The notes beneath the pieces were generated by a model. That model saw only the letters and a program-made list of their open reading frames with translations. It did not search any database and was not told the origin of the DNA. The position numbers and the translations under genes were made by a program. From positions 4,308,552 through 4,372,551 of the forward strand of contig OW240921.1 in assembly GCA_933207985.1 (NCBI GenBank): 64,000 bases of DNA. The letters run 5' to 3'. The DNA is from Pelobates cultripes. Taxonomy: Eukaryota > Chordata > Amphibia > Anura > Pelobatidae. Positions 12,531 to 23,880 of this stretch are shown piece after piece (position 1 is the stretch's first letter; each line of letters opens with the position of its first letter).

Positions 12531-14090
12531 GTAAAAACAAATGAGCACTACAAATTTGATTGAAATTAGAGAGAAATACATAATGAGATATATCCCTGGG
12601 TTTCTAAATGTTTTAGTTACATACATTGTAGATTGATTTATGAGCTGTTAAAATGACCAAAAACAAAATAAGGCTTGTCTATATACCAAAATTGCAATTT
12701 TTAAAAACAAAATGGGTAGTTTTCTAATGTGGTGTTGTAATTTAATTAAATCCGGATATGCACTGGAAGTATTGATGTACGCAAGACGTAGCTAAGCATT
12801 TTCTTTACTGCAGTCAAACACACAAGGTTTATGAAATACACAGCAAAAATGCAAGCTAAACTACAAGATAATCTGACAGAAGTTGGTGATAATTAATGAT
12901 CTTCAAAAACACATAATTGTGTGGGGCAGCTTTGGTTCCTTTATACAAATTTTGAAAACGTTTAGAATTGAAACATTCACATGCTCCTTATAATATGTGA
13001 TCTTTAAATGCTAAAATAGGAGATAATCTAAGGTATGTTATGTATTCTCAGTAACAAATGACATACAGTTATTTTCAGGTATTCTCTGTAATTGCATTTA
13101 TTACAATAAGATTATATGTTTACTAAATATTGAGAAGCGACAGAGCTGATTTAATAACCCACGCCTCAAGAGACTGAAATCAGTGATTGAATTTCTATCC
13201 AATCGTTCATCATTATCATCCCCATAAACAAACAGAGCTTTCAGTAAATCCGGTATCTTCGGCTCCACATAGCTTGCTTTAAATAGTAGGTTGCCATTTG
13301 GAGATTATATTTGCATTCTATGTAGCTCCTTGATAGTTCCTTTGGCATATTACTGTAAGAGGCATAACAATACCTGCAGGCAATTGAATAGAATAAAGTG
13401 AAATTGTCCCAAAAATCTCACTAGAGCAGCAATGGTAGACTCTTCAATGGGGATAGGTACATCAGAATGTCTCAGGATGTTCTTTACATGAAAAGCAGAG
13501 ATACAGAGGCAACCAATAATGCAATAAGTCTACAATCCAAAGTGCAAAATTAGAAGGAGGTAGAAAACTCACATTTAAAAGAGCTATGGCCAGCTCTGGT
13601 GTGAAGGGCGTACAGCGGTATAATCCCCGCTTGTGGGATATATGAAGAGAGTACACCGTCTGGTCATCCAAGGCTCCAAACTGGAATAGAAAAGGCAACA
13701 ATTGTGCTCTCAATGGGAATATGAGTAAAAAAAAAAAAAAAAATAATACTCACAAGTATAGAGCAGAAACACTGCTCTATTGGTAAAGCATTGGTGGTAT
13801 GATACCCACCTCGGATTTCTTTGAGTACAGGAATGCTAAAATGCCAGGAAAAGTAAAAATAATAAGAAATATTCAATTTTTTGGAAAATGCACTTTAAAG
13901 ATTTTTGTATTAAATTCTTCACTTCAATCCAATTATTTGATATAACTGAGCAAGACCAAAACGTAGCAAAATGTTGCCCTCACAAACCTGGCAACGTTGA
14001 CAGTTTGCATGTGATGGACAAGGCTATGGCCAAAATTCTGAGCTGGAGAATTTAACAAAGTTGAATAAGTTATAGTTTGCAAGCTTGCTA
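12531..14090. other. No gene recognised; one shared repeat
   Basis: The stretch is AT-rich with no exon-like segment. Around 13746-13800, ACTCACAAGTATAGAG followed by GCTCTATTGGTAAAGCATTG resembles the arm of the inverted-repeat insertion at 59340-59390 (ACTCACAAGTGTGGAG, then a GCATTG), so a diverged copy of that family may be present. An A-run lies at 13727-13743. Confidence 0.35.
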
Positions 14091-15410
14091 TCAGCTCAGT
14101 AAGGACCTGGGGAGATAGCGCAGCTAAGTGGACAAGGGCACATGTATGAGTGTGGGGATACATGCTTGTGATGGCTGTATGTGTATATGGGAGTGGTTAA
14201 GTGTTTGGGAGTGGTGTAGGGATCATCCTACCTCAGTGCCTCTTGGGAGACAGGCCAGCAAACAACATCCCTGCCTCTGTGCTCCTGTTTGTCCTGGGCC
14301 TGGTGATTTTACCTGCTTGAGGGATGGCTGCGGGTTCAATCCTGCTGTCCTTAGAGCTGCTGCTGCCCTGAATGATGGCTGGTTTGGCTGTTGTTGTGCC
14401 TCCCCCGCGGTCAGGCCTCTGCTGTAGACCCTGTAGGCCCTGTAGGCCGCACAGGTCGGCGCTCCCCCCCCCCCTGCTCCCTGGATCCGGATTTAGCACC
14501 TGGGGCCCGGAGTCTCTAGGGGGCTCTAGGCGCAGCCAGACCACATGTCTGCCCCTTGTGACACGCGGCCTGCTCCCACTGGATATTATCGCGTGCCCCT
14601 GGCTATGGACAGTGGGCCGAGGGCACCAGAAGAATGCCTGCACAGGCTAGGGCATCTAAGGGGCCTTCCCAGGCACTCGGCGGACCTGCGTCGGGACCGG
14701 CAGTGGTGAGTGGGCCCCTTGGGGCCACTTGGGGCCCAGCTGTGCTGCCATTGGGGGGATGGAGGGGGATCCTCCACGGGTTGTGCATGTCCTCAGGGTC
14801 CAAGGGACAGCCCCTCACGACCCCTGCATCTGTCCACTGTTTTCCCCTCTCATCCCCTACCGCCCCTTGTGGTGTCTCCCGGTCCTCTATTGGAGGGGGC
14901 CCCTTCCACTTGGCCCCCCTCTCTGCTTCTCTAGTTTGTTTCCTCCGCCCCCTCCCTGTTTAGCCCTCTTTCTCTCCATTCTGCCCCCTGTTCAGCCCTA
15001 TATCTCTCCATTTTGCCATCCCATTTAGCCCCCTCTCTCCATTCTGTCCCTTCCCTCCTGTTTAGCCCTCTCTCTCTCCATTCTGCCCCCCTTCCTCCTG
15101 TTTAGCCCTCTCTCTCTCCATTCTGCCCCCTCCCCCCTAGGTGAGTCTGTGCCCTATCTTCTGTTTTGGCTCCCCCCCCCTTCCCTTTGTCTCCCTGTCT
15201 GTCCCCTCTCTCTCCTGCCTTCTCCTGTCCTCCCTGTGTCCCATGCTGGTCCCTATGTCCCCCCTCTCTACCCTGGGTACTTACCTCAGCTTCCCTCCTC
15301 TGCAGGGTGTGAGCTTCCCTCCTCTCTGCTGCTCTGCTCACATGATCTGGCTGATGTTCCTGGGACTGTCCAACAAATGGCACCTGGAACTCCTGCAAGA
15401 CTGAATAGTG
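14091..15410. other. GC-rich region with pyrimidine minisatellite, no gene recognised
   Basis: From about 14320 the base composition changes abruptly to GC-rich. At about 14945-15135 a unit near CTGTTTAGCCCTCTCTCTC plus CATTCTGCCCCC repeats about five times. Long frames on both strands (for example 14233-14643) reflect composition rather than genes. A GGGTTCAATCC string at about 14331 resembles a tRNA B box, but the rest of a SINE is not visible. Confidence 0.45.
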
Positions 15411-17548
15411 TTGAAAATAAACTTACCTAAATCCTGCCAGGTTCTTCCTCATTTACTGTGCCACGTGGCTGGTGAGTGCGGTGCTATTTCTTCCTTACAG
15501 TCAGGGGGTCCCTCGCTGGGGGGTTCCCATCGGGTCTTCAGGTTTTCTGGGTCAGTGGGAATAGGGGGCGCAATTTGCAGGGAGTTCCCCTTAGGTAGTC
15601 AGATTTCCGGTGGGGTACGCCGCGCAGCGGCCTCAAGTGGTACGGACTGCGCAAGGGGTCATGGGTTGTCCATGCCTAGTATCGCTAGTGTTTCTTCGGT
15701 GGCATTGGGTGCTACCACACTGGTTGCTGTAGGCATGATACTAGGCACCGTTGCATTTCCTACAACGACGTGTGGCTCTCTGGGCCTTTTCGAAGTGGTG
15801 CGAGGTCCGCTTATATGTGCTGGGGCTGGGATGCTGTTTTTTTTTTACCTGTCGCAGGAAATAAAAAAAAAAATTAAAATGGGAAGGGAGAATTGATTGA
15901 GATTGTCTCTCCCCTGCCAATGGAGGAAGCTCCTCCATTGGGGGAGTGGGACGGCAAGGCATTGGAGACCGAGAAACATCAATCCATTACCGGAGGGTCC
16001 CCTGGACTTTTGGTTATTGGATGTTTTAGTCTGGCTAGTGTCATTGGGGAAGAGTTGCCTCACAAGTGCTCTGCATTGTTCTGCTACCAGGACACCATTT
16101 GGAATGCTTGTTGTGCCTGTGGTGGAGGTGTGTTACGAGCAATTTTGTCAACGTTTGGCGGTGCGCCACTCAATTTTCTGGGACCAGATGGACATGGCAT
16201 CTGGCTCCCCATTATGACCCATGCCACAGAAGGGTGGTTTCTCGTCCTTTCTTAGGAAGGCTGGTGGGGGCGGATCATCACCTCCCCGGAAGTGCGGCAG
16301 AGGTCAGGCTGTTGTTGCACATTTACTGACAATCATTGTACATTGTACATGGGGTGCCTCGTGCACCGAATGCTATGCCTGAGGGGGTGCTCATCCCATC
16401 TCCCAGTCCTTCCAACGGAGACAAGCTAGTGAGACAGGGGATCTGGGTACTACTGGCAACGACACCAGTAGTGGCTCGCCTGGTCAAAGATCCGTTAAGC
16501 AACCATCGTCCTGTTGGAAGGCGGTGGGCACAGGTTTTGGATTCCTTTCTCTTTTGCCCCCTTCCCCCTTCGTTGCTGGTTCAGAACCTTTGGTCAGTCT
16601 GGGTTTTACCGCATGTGGTCGACAACGCTTGTCAGGGAGGTGTCTCTAGGTCGCATGGCCAGTACCTTTAGTGACCCCCCTTTACTGGACTGGCTGGTCT
16701 CCCCCTTGGGCATGGTGCCCATGGAGGAGCAAGGGAAATACTGTTTGATTCTTCATTTGTCGGGCATTTGTTGGGTTTTTAGGTGCGTGAGGGAATCTCT
16801 TCAGGACGTTGGGGCATCGAGATTAATTCTGTGGTGGGTTTAGGCCTCTTGCCTCTCATCCGGTTCACAGCTTACGGCGGGACGTGGCTGGTCATATGGC
16901 TTCATAAGATCTGACTGTGTGACATCCGGGGTCACAGGACCCCGGCGCTTCATTCGGGTGACTCTGGCGGTCTGGGGCTCCGTCCAGGCCGTGTATGATG
17001 GCAGGTCCTACTGGCAGGCGCCTGGGGTCTCTAACTCAGTCCTACACCTCTTCTCGAGATGTGGCTTGGTTGGGTTTGGGGTGATTCTGTGCCCTAGATG
17101 GTGTGCTGCCTGTTGGCTGGACGGTTGGCATGTCTCTGGCCTCGCAAGGAATGGGCGTCCGGGGATCTCTTCCCCATGCTAGTGGCATTTGGAGGTCCCA
17201 GTTTCGGGATAAATGGGTTGTTTTTTGCTGCGGCACTCTGTGGGGGTTCAAGCTGTCAATCGTCTTGCGGCCTCCTCCCCTACATTTATTTCCTTGCTGC
17301 GGCATTTTGGGTCTCTGATGTTTATGTCTAAATGTGTCTTGTAGGGCAGAGCAAATTCATGGCATTCTCGTTATAGTGGCGGATAATTTCTCTCGTTCAC
17401 GATGGTTGGGATTTTCGGGTGGTCGGCCCACAGGCGGAGCTGGAAAGGACTCTGTGACCGGTGGAGGTGTGGTTGCTTGGTCTGGCAGATTTGTCCATGG
17501 GTCAGTCTCTCGGGCCTCGTGGACCCGATATGGTAAGGTGTAGACAGG

Positions 17549-17619
17549 GTTTCTGTGGTGTAATGGTTGCCACGTATACCTAACAAGGAAACAGCTTTGC
17601 GTTTGGTCTGGTGGGAGCA
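17549..17619 (+). pseudogene. tRNA-Val(AAC)-like sequence
   Basis: The first 40 bases closely resemble eukaryotic tRNA-Val(AAC): GTTTCTGTGGTGTAATGG includes the acceptor 5' strand and A box, followed by CACG and CCTAACAAG with anticodon AAC in place. The T-arm and 3' acceptor strand are degraded (no clean GGTTCGAA B box), so it would not fold into a working tRNA. It lies inside the degraded DIRS element, so it is either an inserted tRNA-derived piece or a chance match in former coding sequence. Confidence 0.4.
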
Positions 17620-18149
17620 TGCAAGCAGGGGGTTTTATATGTCTGGAAGGTCGGTTACGCTATGCTCCTGACAAGATTGGGTGTGGTTCCCCCTCTGGTC
17701 TGGTACTCTATTTCAAGGCCTGTCTCTTTGCATTGGCCTATTCCCTGGAATTCGTTGGGGCTATGCGCGTTGGGGAATTGGTGATTCCTAGTAGGCCATG
17801 CTGTGGTGGGGTATTGTTTGCTGCCGTTCGGCACCCTGCGGATCATATCACTATACATATTTGACAATCAAAGTCATGTTTTTTCGGGAAGGGTATGGGA
17901 GTTCAGTTATTTGCACTTTTTCCTTTGTGGAGAACTGTGACCTGCGCCCAGTATGCATGGGCCCACTTTTGGGTCATGTGGATGGGATCTTTCTTTCCCA
18001 TTCCCAATTCTTTGGGTCTTTTGCTCAAGTCTGATGGTTCTGGGGATTGACAGCAAGGAATGTTGCGGCATTCCTTTCGGCGCTGCCTTGGAGGCTTTTA
18101 GGATGGGTATGTCAATACACGTGGAGCAGAAAATCAGGAGAGGGTATGG

Positions 18150-18300
18150 TGAGATGACTCAGTAAGCTAATGCTGGGTTCATAGAATTTGTTCAATCCTT
18201 GGGGGGTTGCAGGTTCAATCCTCAGCAGTGGTTGCTCAACTGTTCATTCCTTTGAGGCTGATAAATGAATACCAGTAAAATTAACAATTCCCAGAGTTCA
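18150..18300 (+). mobile_element. tRNA-derived SINE fragment
   Basis: A degenerate A box (GATGACTCAGTAAGCTAATG) and a good B box (GGTTGCAGGTTCAATCCTCAG) lie about 40 bp apart. They are followed by GAGGCTGATAAATGAATACC, like the downstream part of tRNA-derived SINEs that read GAGGTxGATAAAATGAGTACC. It is inserted in or beside the DIRS recombinase remnant. The SINE family is not named. Confidence 0.55.
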
Positions 18301-18950
18301 CTTGAAAAACAGAAAATATCTTAATATCTCTTTCCTGGTTATACTCGCAGGTGGGGGGGGAGGAGGAGGGGGAGTGTGTCCTTGCCAATAGGATTTTGAG
18401 GGCTTTTATATGGAGTGTCAGGATATAGACATAGTCAGGTCTCAACCTCCCCTGCTCTGTAGGGGTAAACATTTATGTTACCGACTTGGATGTGCTCACC
18501 AAGCCAAAAGCCGGCTGGTGGTAAGCATTTAAAGGAGGAAGGAATTTTGGTTTGGATGAGGGGGGAGGCGAGGACCCTGTGGGCAAGTTGGTGCATAGGC
18601 ACGTGGTCTCCTTTATTGGCAAGGACATTTATGAAAGCGAAGGCTGTAGGGCACTAGGTTTTAATAATTATATGTAACGTTATGGATTATTTATGTATTT
18701 ATCTCTGGTTATAATTGAATGATAAAGTTTAATAAATGTGGGATGAGTCCTACAGTCTTATGTTTCATAAAAGCTGTGGCCTGCTCCATCCAAATTCGGT
18801 GTCTGTTGTTATTGGGGGATATTTGGGGTAGGTTATTCTCCGTTATTCTTATTTGCATCACCTTCCACGTTACGTCCATACATGGCTTGGTATTTCAGAG
18901 CAGAGCAGATCCATCATTTATGACAAATGCTGCTTTGATGTGAGAAACTA

Positions 18951-20605
18951 ACCCCATCCCATTTTTCTAATTAATATTTGTTTTAATAGTCACTTTCAGT
19001 GTGTTGTAAGTCCCCCAGATAATTCCTTTTCTACAGTCTATGAAGCTATTTGTGTTGGTCAGGATCCCAGGTTATATGTATATGTAGTGAGAGAGCCTTT
19101 ACAAACCCTAATCAGACTATTTACTTCCTTGATATCATTGACCCAATGCCATCAACTTCACTATTTATATAATCAAATATATAATGTGTATTAGTTTTTT
19201 TTTTTTACTGATGCTGGTTTTGCTCTGCTCGACTGCTGTCTATCTGTCCATGTCAACCTGTGTATTTTGCGTGTAAATGGCGCTGTAAATGCTGGAAAAG
19301 TAATCCCCAGCTGGATTTCCAGATTCTTGGTGCCTCTTTTTTGTAACTCGGTGGGTTCAGGCACCAGCTTAAAATGAGCAAATGCCGATTAATTGCTTTA
19401 GCGTGTGATTCTGTCTCTATCACCAGGAAGCATTAATGTTAAAGGGTTACTGTAATGCATATAATTCCAGGAGTACCCTGGCGTTTTTCCCTGGTAAACT
19501 GTTCCTTTAAGGAAGGATTTATGTCACCTGGCTTCAGCAGGGCTGCACATGCTAAATATCGATCCTGCCATTTATTCAATGACCACTTTCAGCCATTGAA
19601 TTAGTCTGTGTATCCAGATATGCACAGAATTAACATTGGTCAACCTGGAATTCTAGTTTGTGGCTGGGTGATAACTCTGAAATGATGCTGCTGGAGGTGG
19701 CGTTACTCCTGTAGTAGCAAAGGGATTGAGTTCTGGATGTGCAGTGTTTCATAGCAAAACTCTATACAAACAGATTTCAGGCACCATGGCCAATTCAAAT
19801 CACTGAATGTGCATGTCTAATGTTATATTGCCCTGATAGCTGTTTAGGTACAGGATGGAGCAAAAATGGTAATTGACTTATCTTTTCTACCTTGCAGCAC
19901 TATTCTCCATGCTGCTGCCCCACTGCTGTATTTCTTAATCATATAAGAGGGATATTTTATGTAAGGATACATTTTTTCTCATGGGAGCAAAACTGTTTCT
20001 TAGTAAAATACAACATATTTTGAAAGTTATATAATCATTTCAGGAGAATGGACTTTTCTTGCTAATTAGAAAGAGTCACAGTTCTATTTTTGTAAAATTC
20101 TATGACAATAGCAGCTGCCCAGTTTGACTTAATTTATGAACTTATCCCATAAAATGTGTTTAATAATCAAAAACTTGGAAATATATTCTGATTGATTGCT
20201 TTTAGAACTGAATGTCTGGATCAAGTCATGTCAGTCTAATATAGTTATTATCTTATCACATCATTAGTATACCAACTATCCCTAGATTAACCTGTGGAGT
20301 CTCTTATAAATTCCACAGGCAAACCCCAGATGGATCAGTTTGTTCGATTGTAAAACTACAAAAAACACGTTTGTTGCAGCTGCAATGACTCTGTGCGTAA
20401 GTCTAGTGGTCAGAACACTGCAATAAATAGTTATTAATTTACTGGGAAAGAAGATCTACACAGAACAACATAAAATCAACATTGTTGCAAGGGAACATTT
20501 TATTGCTCTGTAAATAAAAAAGTAAAGTTTATGACTTGCAATTATAGCATTCGTTATCACACAGGAAAGGTGCAAGGAAGTTATCTGGTTTATGGTTAAT
20601 CGTTA
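18951..20605. other. No gene recognised
   Basis: AT-rich DNA without exon-like segments. At 19438-19512 a short palindromic block (TTAAAGGGTTACTG ... CTGTTCCTTTAAGG) resembles a very short MITE. Confidence 0.4.
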
Positions 20606-21140
20606 AAGGGACACTATTGTCACAAAACAACTTTAGCTTAATGTCGCAGTTTTGTTGTATAGAACATGCCCCTGCAGTCTCTCTGCTCAGTTATCTGCCA
20701 TTTAGGACTTAAATCACTTTGTTTATGCAGCCTTAGTCACACCTCCACGCAGGTGACTTACACAGCCTTCCTAAACACTTCCTGTAAAGAGTCATCCAAT
20801 GTTTATACTTCCCTTTTTTGCAAATTCTGTTTAATTTAGACTTTCTTATTTTCTACTCTGTTAATAGCTTGCTAGACACCCTGGAGAAGTCTACTGTATA
20901 TAATTAAAGTTCAATTTACAGAGCAGGAGATAATGTTTGTTCTAATAAGTAGCATCTGATTGAAAATGAAACCGTTTTTTTTTTTTTTTCAGGGAAGGTG
21001 TGCCTAGGGTCTACATAAATAGAAACAAATGTGATTTAACTCCTAAATAGCAGTGAATGGAGCAGTGAGACTGCAGGGGCATGATCTATACACTAGAACT
21101 GCATCGTTAAGCTAAAATTGTTTTTGTGACTATAGTGTCC
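20606..21140. mobile_element. Foldback MITE, TTAAAGGGACACTAT family
   Basis: The left end reads TTAAAGGGACACTATTGTCA, then CAAAACAACTTTAGCTTAA. The right end has the reverse complement order (TTAAGCTAAAATTG, then TTTTTGTGACTATAGTGTCC). The inner parts also mirror: GCCCCTGCAGTCTC near 20670 against GAGACTGCAGGGGC near 21068. It abuts the next LTR-like sequence at 21141, which cuts off its final TIR bases. The superfamily is uncertain; related copies in this window are flanked by TTAA, as in piggyBac. Confidence 0.75.
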
Positions 21141-21477
21141 TGTGGCAGAAATGCCTCTGCCACATGTTCTTGGAGGGGCCTGCTTACGAGCCTCCTGCCA
21201 AAAGACTATGGGCCCTTTAAAAACTTATGTGATTTATGTATTTCGTACCCCATTAGGAGAGACCGATCGTTGGCCCTAATTCCCTGGAACTGTTTTGGGA
21301 ACTGTTTTTATGACTTCCATGGCAGTCCCGAACCCCTGAACCGATCTGGGTGATTTTTGGATATGTTGGTCCCCCCGATCGGGGCTATCAGGGGATATGA
21401 TGTTTGTGAGGTTTCCATGTGTTTTAGGGGTACTTTTGAGGTGTTGTTGTATTGCATGCATGGTTGTATAGGAAGAG
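21141..21477 (+). mobile_element. LTR fragment (copy 1)
   Basis: It starts TGTGGCAGAAATGCCTCTGC and is repeated directly at 23881 onward over about 330 bp. Shared stretches include CCAAAAG, GGCCCTTTAAAAAC, CCCTAATTCCCTGGAACTG and TGGGTGATxTTTGG. It ends abruptly at a CR1 fragment, so it is truncated. Confidence 0.6.
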
Positions 21478-22165
21478 GTATTAGCAGTAGAAAGGGGGAC
21501 GTGCTCATGCCATTGTACAGAACACCTGGTGAGACCTCACTTGGAGTATTGTACGCAGTACTGGAGACTGCATCTCCAGAAGGATATTGATACTTTAGAG
21601 AGAGTTCAGAGAAGGGCTACTAAACTGGTTCATGAATTGCAGGATAAAACTTACCAGGAAAGGTTAAAGGAACTTAAAGGACCACTCTAGGCACCCAGAC
21701 CACATCAGCTTAATGAAGCGGTCTGGGTGCCAGGTCCCTCTAGGATTAACCCCTTTTTTTATAAACATAGCAGCATAGAGAAACTGCTATGTTTATAAAT
21801 GGGTTAATCCAGCCTCCAAATCCTCTAGTCGCTGTCTCATTGACAGCCGCTAGAGGCGCTTGCGTGCTTCTCACTGTGAAAATCACAGTGAGAAGACGCA
21901 CGCGTCCATAGGAAAGCATTGTAAATGTTTTCCTATGAGACCGGCTGAATGCGCGCGCAGCTCTTAAAATAGAAGGTTTAAAAATAATATCAGGAAGTAT
22001 TACTTTCCTGAGAGGGTAGTGGATGCATGGCATAGCCTTCCAGCCGAAGTGGTAGAGGTTAACACAGAAAAGGAGTTTAAGCATGCGTGGGATATGCATA
22101 AGGCTATCCTAAGTATAAGATAAGGCCAGGGACTAATGAAAGTGTTTAAAAAATTGGGCAGACTA
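21478..22165 (+). mobile_element. CR1-like LINE 3' fragment with nested MITE
   Basis: Before the MITE the sequence reads, across a frameshift, as [20 protein letters not shown] and YQERLKEL, the RT thumb of CR1-type LINEs. After the MITE, SLPAEVVEVNTEKEF and HAWDMHKAILS belong to the C-terminus. The end GGGCAGACTAGATGGG is the start of a tail common in CR1 elements. A TTAA-flanked MITE splits it. Confidence 0.7.
21674..21967. mobile_element. MITE flanked by TTAA, inside the CR1 fragment
   Basis: The insert begins after TTAA with AGGACCACTCTAGGCACCCA and ends CGCGCGCAGCTC before a second TTAA. The CR1 coding sequence resumes directly on the other side. TTAA duplication is the piggyBac signature, but a matching right-hand terminal repeat is not obvious. 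It contains small internal palindromes such as CTTCTCACTGTGA/TCACAGTGAGAAG. Confidence 0.65.
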
Positions 22166-23880
22166 GATGGGTGAGGGGCGGGAGTCTCCCCAGCAAGGAG
22201 CGGCGGCTACAGACGTGAGTGGCAATGGGGATTCCTCTCTTGGGAGAGCAGCCTCTGGAGGAGTGGGTGACAGAGCTCGAGAGCCTGGTATGGAAGCAGC
22301 TTTGGTTGGACAACGCATACTAGGCGCTTTGGTGGTACACGGTACAGCATGGCCCCTGGATGGCTGAGCACGACAGGACCGAGGATTAGGATTACAATGG
22401 CCCTGGCCTGTTGTGGGAGTCCTTCACAGAACTGGAGTTTGGAAGTACTGGAGAGTCCCGTTTTTAGGACATCTATGATTACAGGGAGGCATGCATGATT
22501 GGGCGGACACTAACAAGGTGATACAAGACCTGACATCTCTGGTGACAAATGAGTGGGAGCTGGAGCAGGATTACGAACACCTGCTCAGGTGAATTCAACC
22601 CCAATCTACCCTGCAGGGAGAGCAGGAGAGCTGGGTGGCAGGCTGAGACCTGCCACCCTACAGCTGGGAGGACCCGGCTGAGGTATCGCCTGCTTCAGTA
22701 CCAACTGCTGAAGTAGGGGACCTCATAGACGGGTCCTGGGAAGACTCCCAGGCGGCAGGTGGAGATAGGACTGAGGTCTCTTCACTGGCCCTACAGGGAT
22801 GCTGGGCATTGGACCCAAATCCCCAACTGCAGCTGGAAGTACCGGGAGTAAGGACAATCGGTCCTACTCCCCAGCGGTAGTGAACTATGCAGGGAAAGGA
22901 GACAAGCGGTCTCTCTCCCCAGCGGCAGCCGGAGTTACAGGAATAAATGATGATCGGTCCCTCTACCCTACAGCAGAAAGTGTCCTGGAGAGTGGAGGCA
23001 ACCAGCCTCACCCTCCAGCAGCCGGAGGTACCGGGAGAAGAGACAACTGCTCCCTCTCCCCAACTACAGGGGGACAGCACTCCTGAACCCAATGGTGCAG
23101 ATGGGTCTCTGCACCAGACCTACAGGGATGCTGGACAGCCAACTCAGATCCCCAAAAGCCACAGCAGGAATACCAGGGAGAGGAGGTAGGCAATGACTCC
23201 TCTCAGCAGCAGATTCCCAACCGGGTTCTGGGGTAGTGGAGGAGGTGGCCATTTCCACTAACCCCCTTCCAGTGGAAGATCTGGCATCAGAGCAGAGTGC
23301 AGCTGGCCTCTGCTTTACTGGTCCCATTGTCATAGCACCAGACTGTCCCCAGGGCCCCCCAGCAGAAGCGCTGCCATCCGGGCATAGTGCAGTTGGCCTC
23401 TGTCCTTTCCTTTTCCTTTGTCCATGGCCTGACATTACACAGGCCATCCCAGCAGAAGAGCTGGCATCAGGGCAGAGCACAACTGGCCTCTGCCCTACCT
23501 GTCCCCATATGGTTGAGCCTGACACCCAGCAGGCACCAGCAGCAGAAGCAATACCTACAGGACAGAGCAGCACCGGCCTCTGCTCTACCAGTCCCTGTGT
23601 TCTGGGACCGTACGACCCACTATCCTTCCCAGCTGTAATGCTTGCTATGGGGCAGAGCACTGATTGCCTCTGCCTACCAAGTAAACACAATGCTATACCT
23701 GGGAGTACTAGAGAGACCGGGGATGACGGACACCCATTCAGCATCCTTGGACATGTAGGACAGAGCCTTGCACTGGAGACTATCCAGCCAAATAATTGTT
23801 TTTGGGTGGGTTGCCCGACCAACTCAGGTACCAACCGGCAGCAGGTCAGGTACCTGGTAAGTCTTCCCTTGTGGGGGAAG
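22166..23880 (+). mobile_element. Internal region of an LTR element with tandem peptide repeats
   Basis: The region lies before the second LTR copy. Its best frame, 23236-23880, holds four to five 30-residue repeats around (P/A)AExLxSGQSxxGLC. Upstream, 22800-23080, a 16-residue unit (for example PAAAGVTGINDDRSLY) repeats about five times in another frame. No protease, reverse transcriptase or integrase motif is present. It may be the gag or spacer part of an internally deleted LTR retrotransposon. The minus-strand open frame over the same span is a shadow of the repeat period. Confidence 0.45.

Larger units (their letters stand above)
15440..18950 (+). mobile_element. Degraded DIRS-like (tyrosine recombinase) retrotransposon
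   Basis: Segments in several frames match the DIRS order. A gag-like part lies at about 16030-16260 (LAVRHSIFWDQMDM, THATEGWFLVLS). The reverse transcriptase is at about 16620-16800 (GRMASTFSDPPLLDWLVSPL, GMVPMEEQGKYCLILHLS). An RNase H end appears at about 17380 (ADNFSRSRW). A tyrosine recombinase lies at about 17700-18130 (LAYSLEFVGAMRVGEL, then GIDSKECCGIPFGAALEAFR in place of the usual HSFR box). Frameshifts and stops abound and the His-Ser-Phe-Arg box is broken, so it is inactive. The 3' end shares sequence with the reverse fragment at 1985-2690. Boundaries are approximate. Confidence 0.75.

Noticed and set aside
14233..14963. Several overlapping GC-rich open frames on both strands.
   Set aside because: They follow base composition (few stop codons) and repeat structure; no motif or splice pattern supports a gene.
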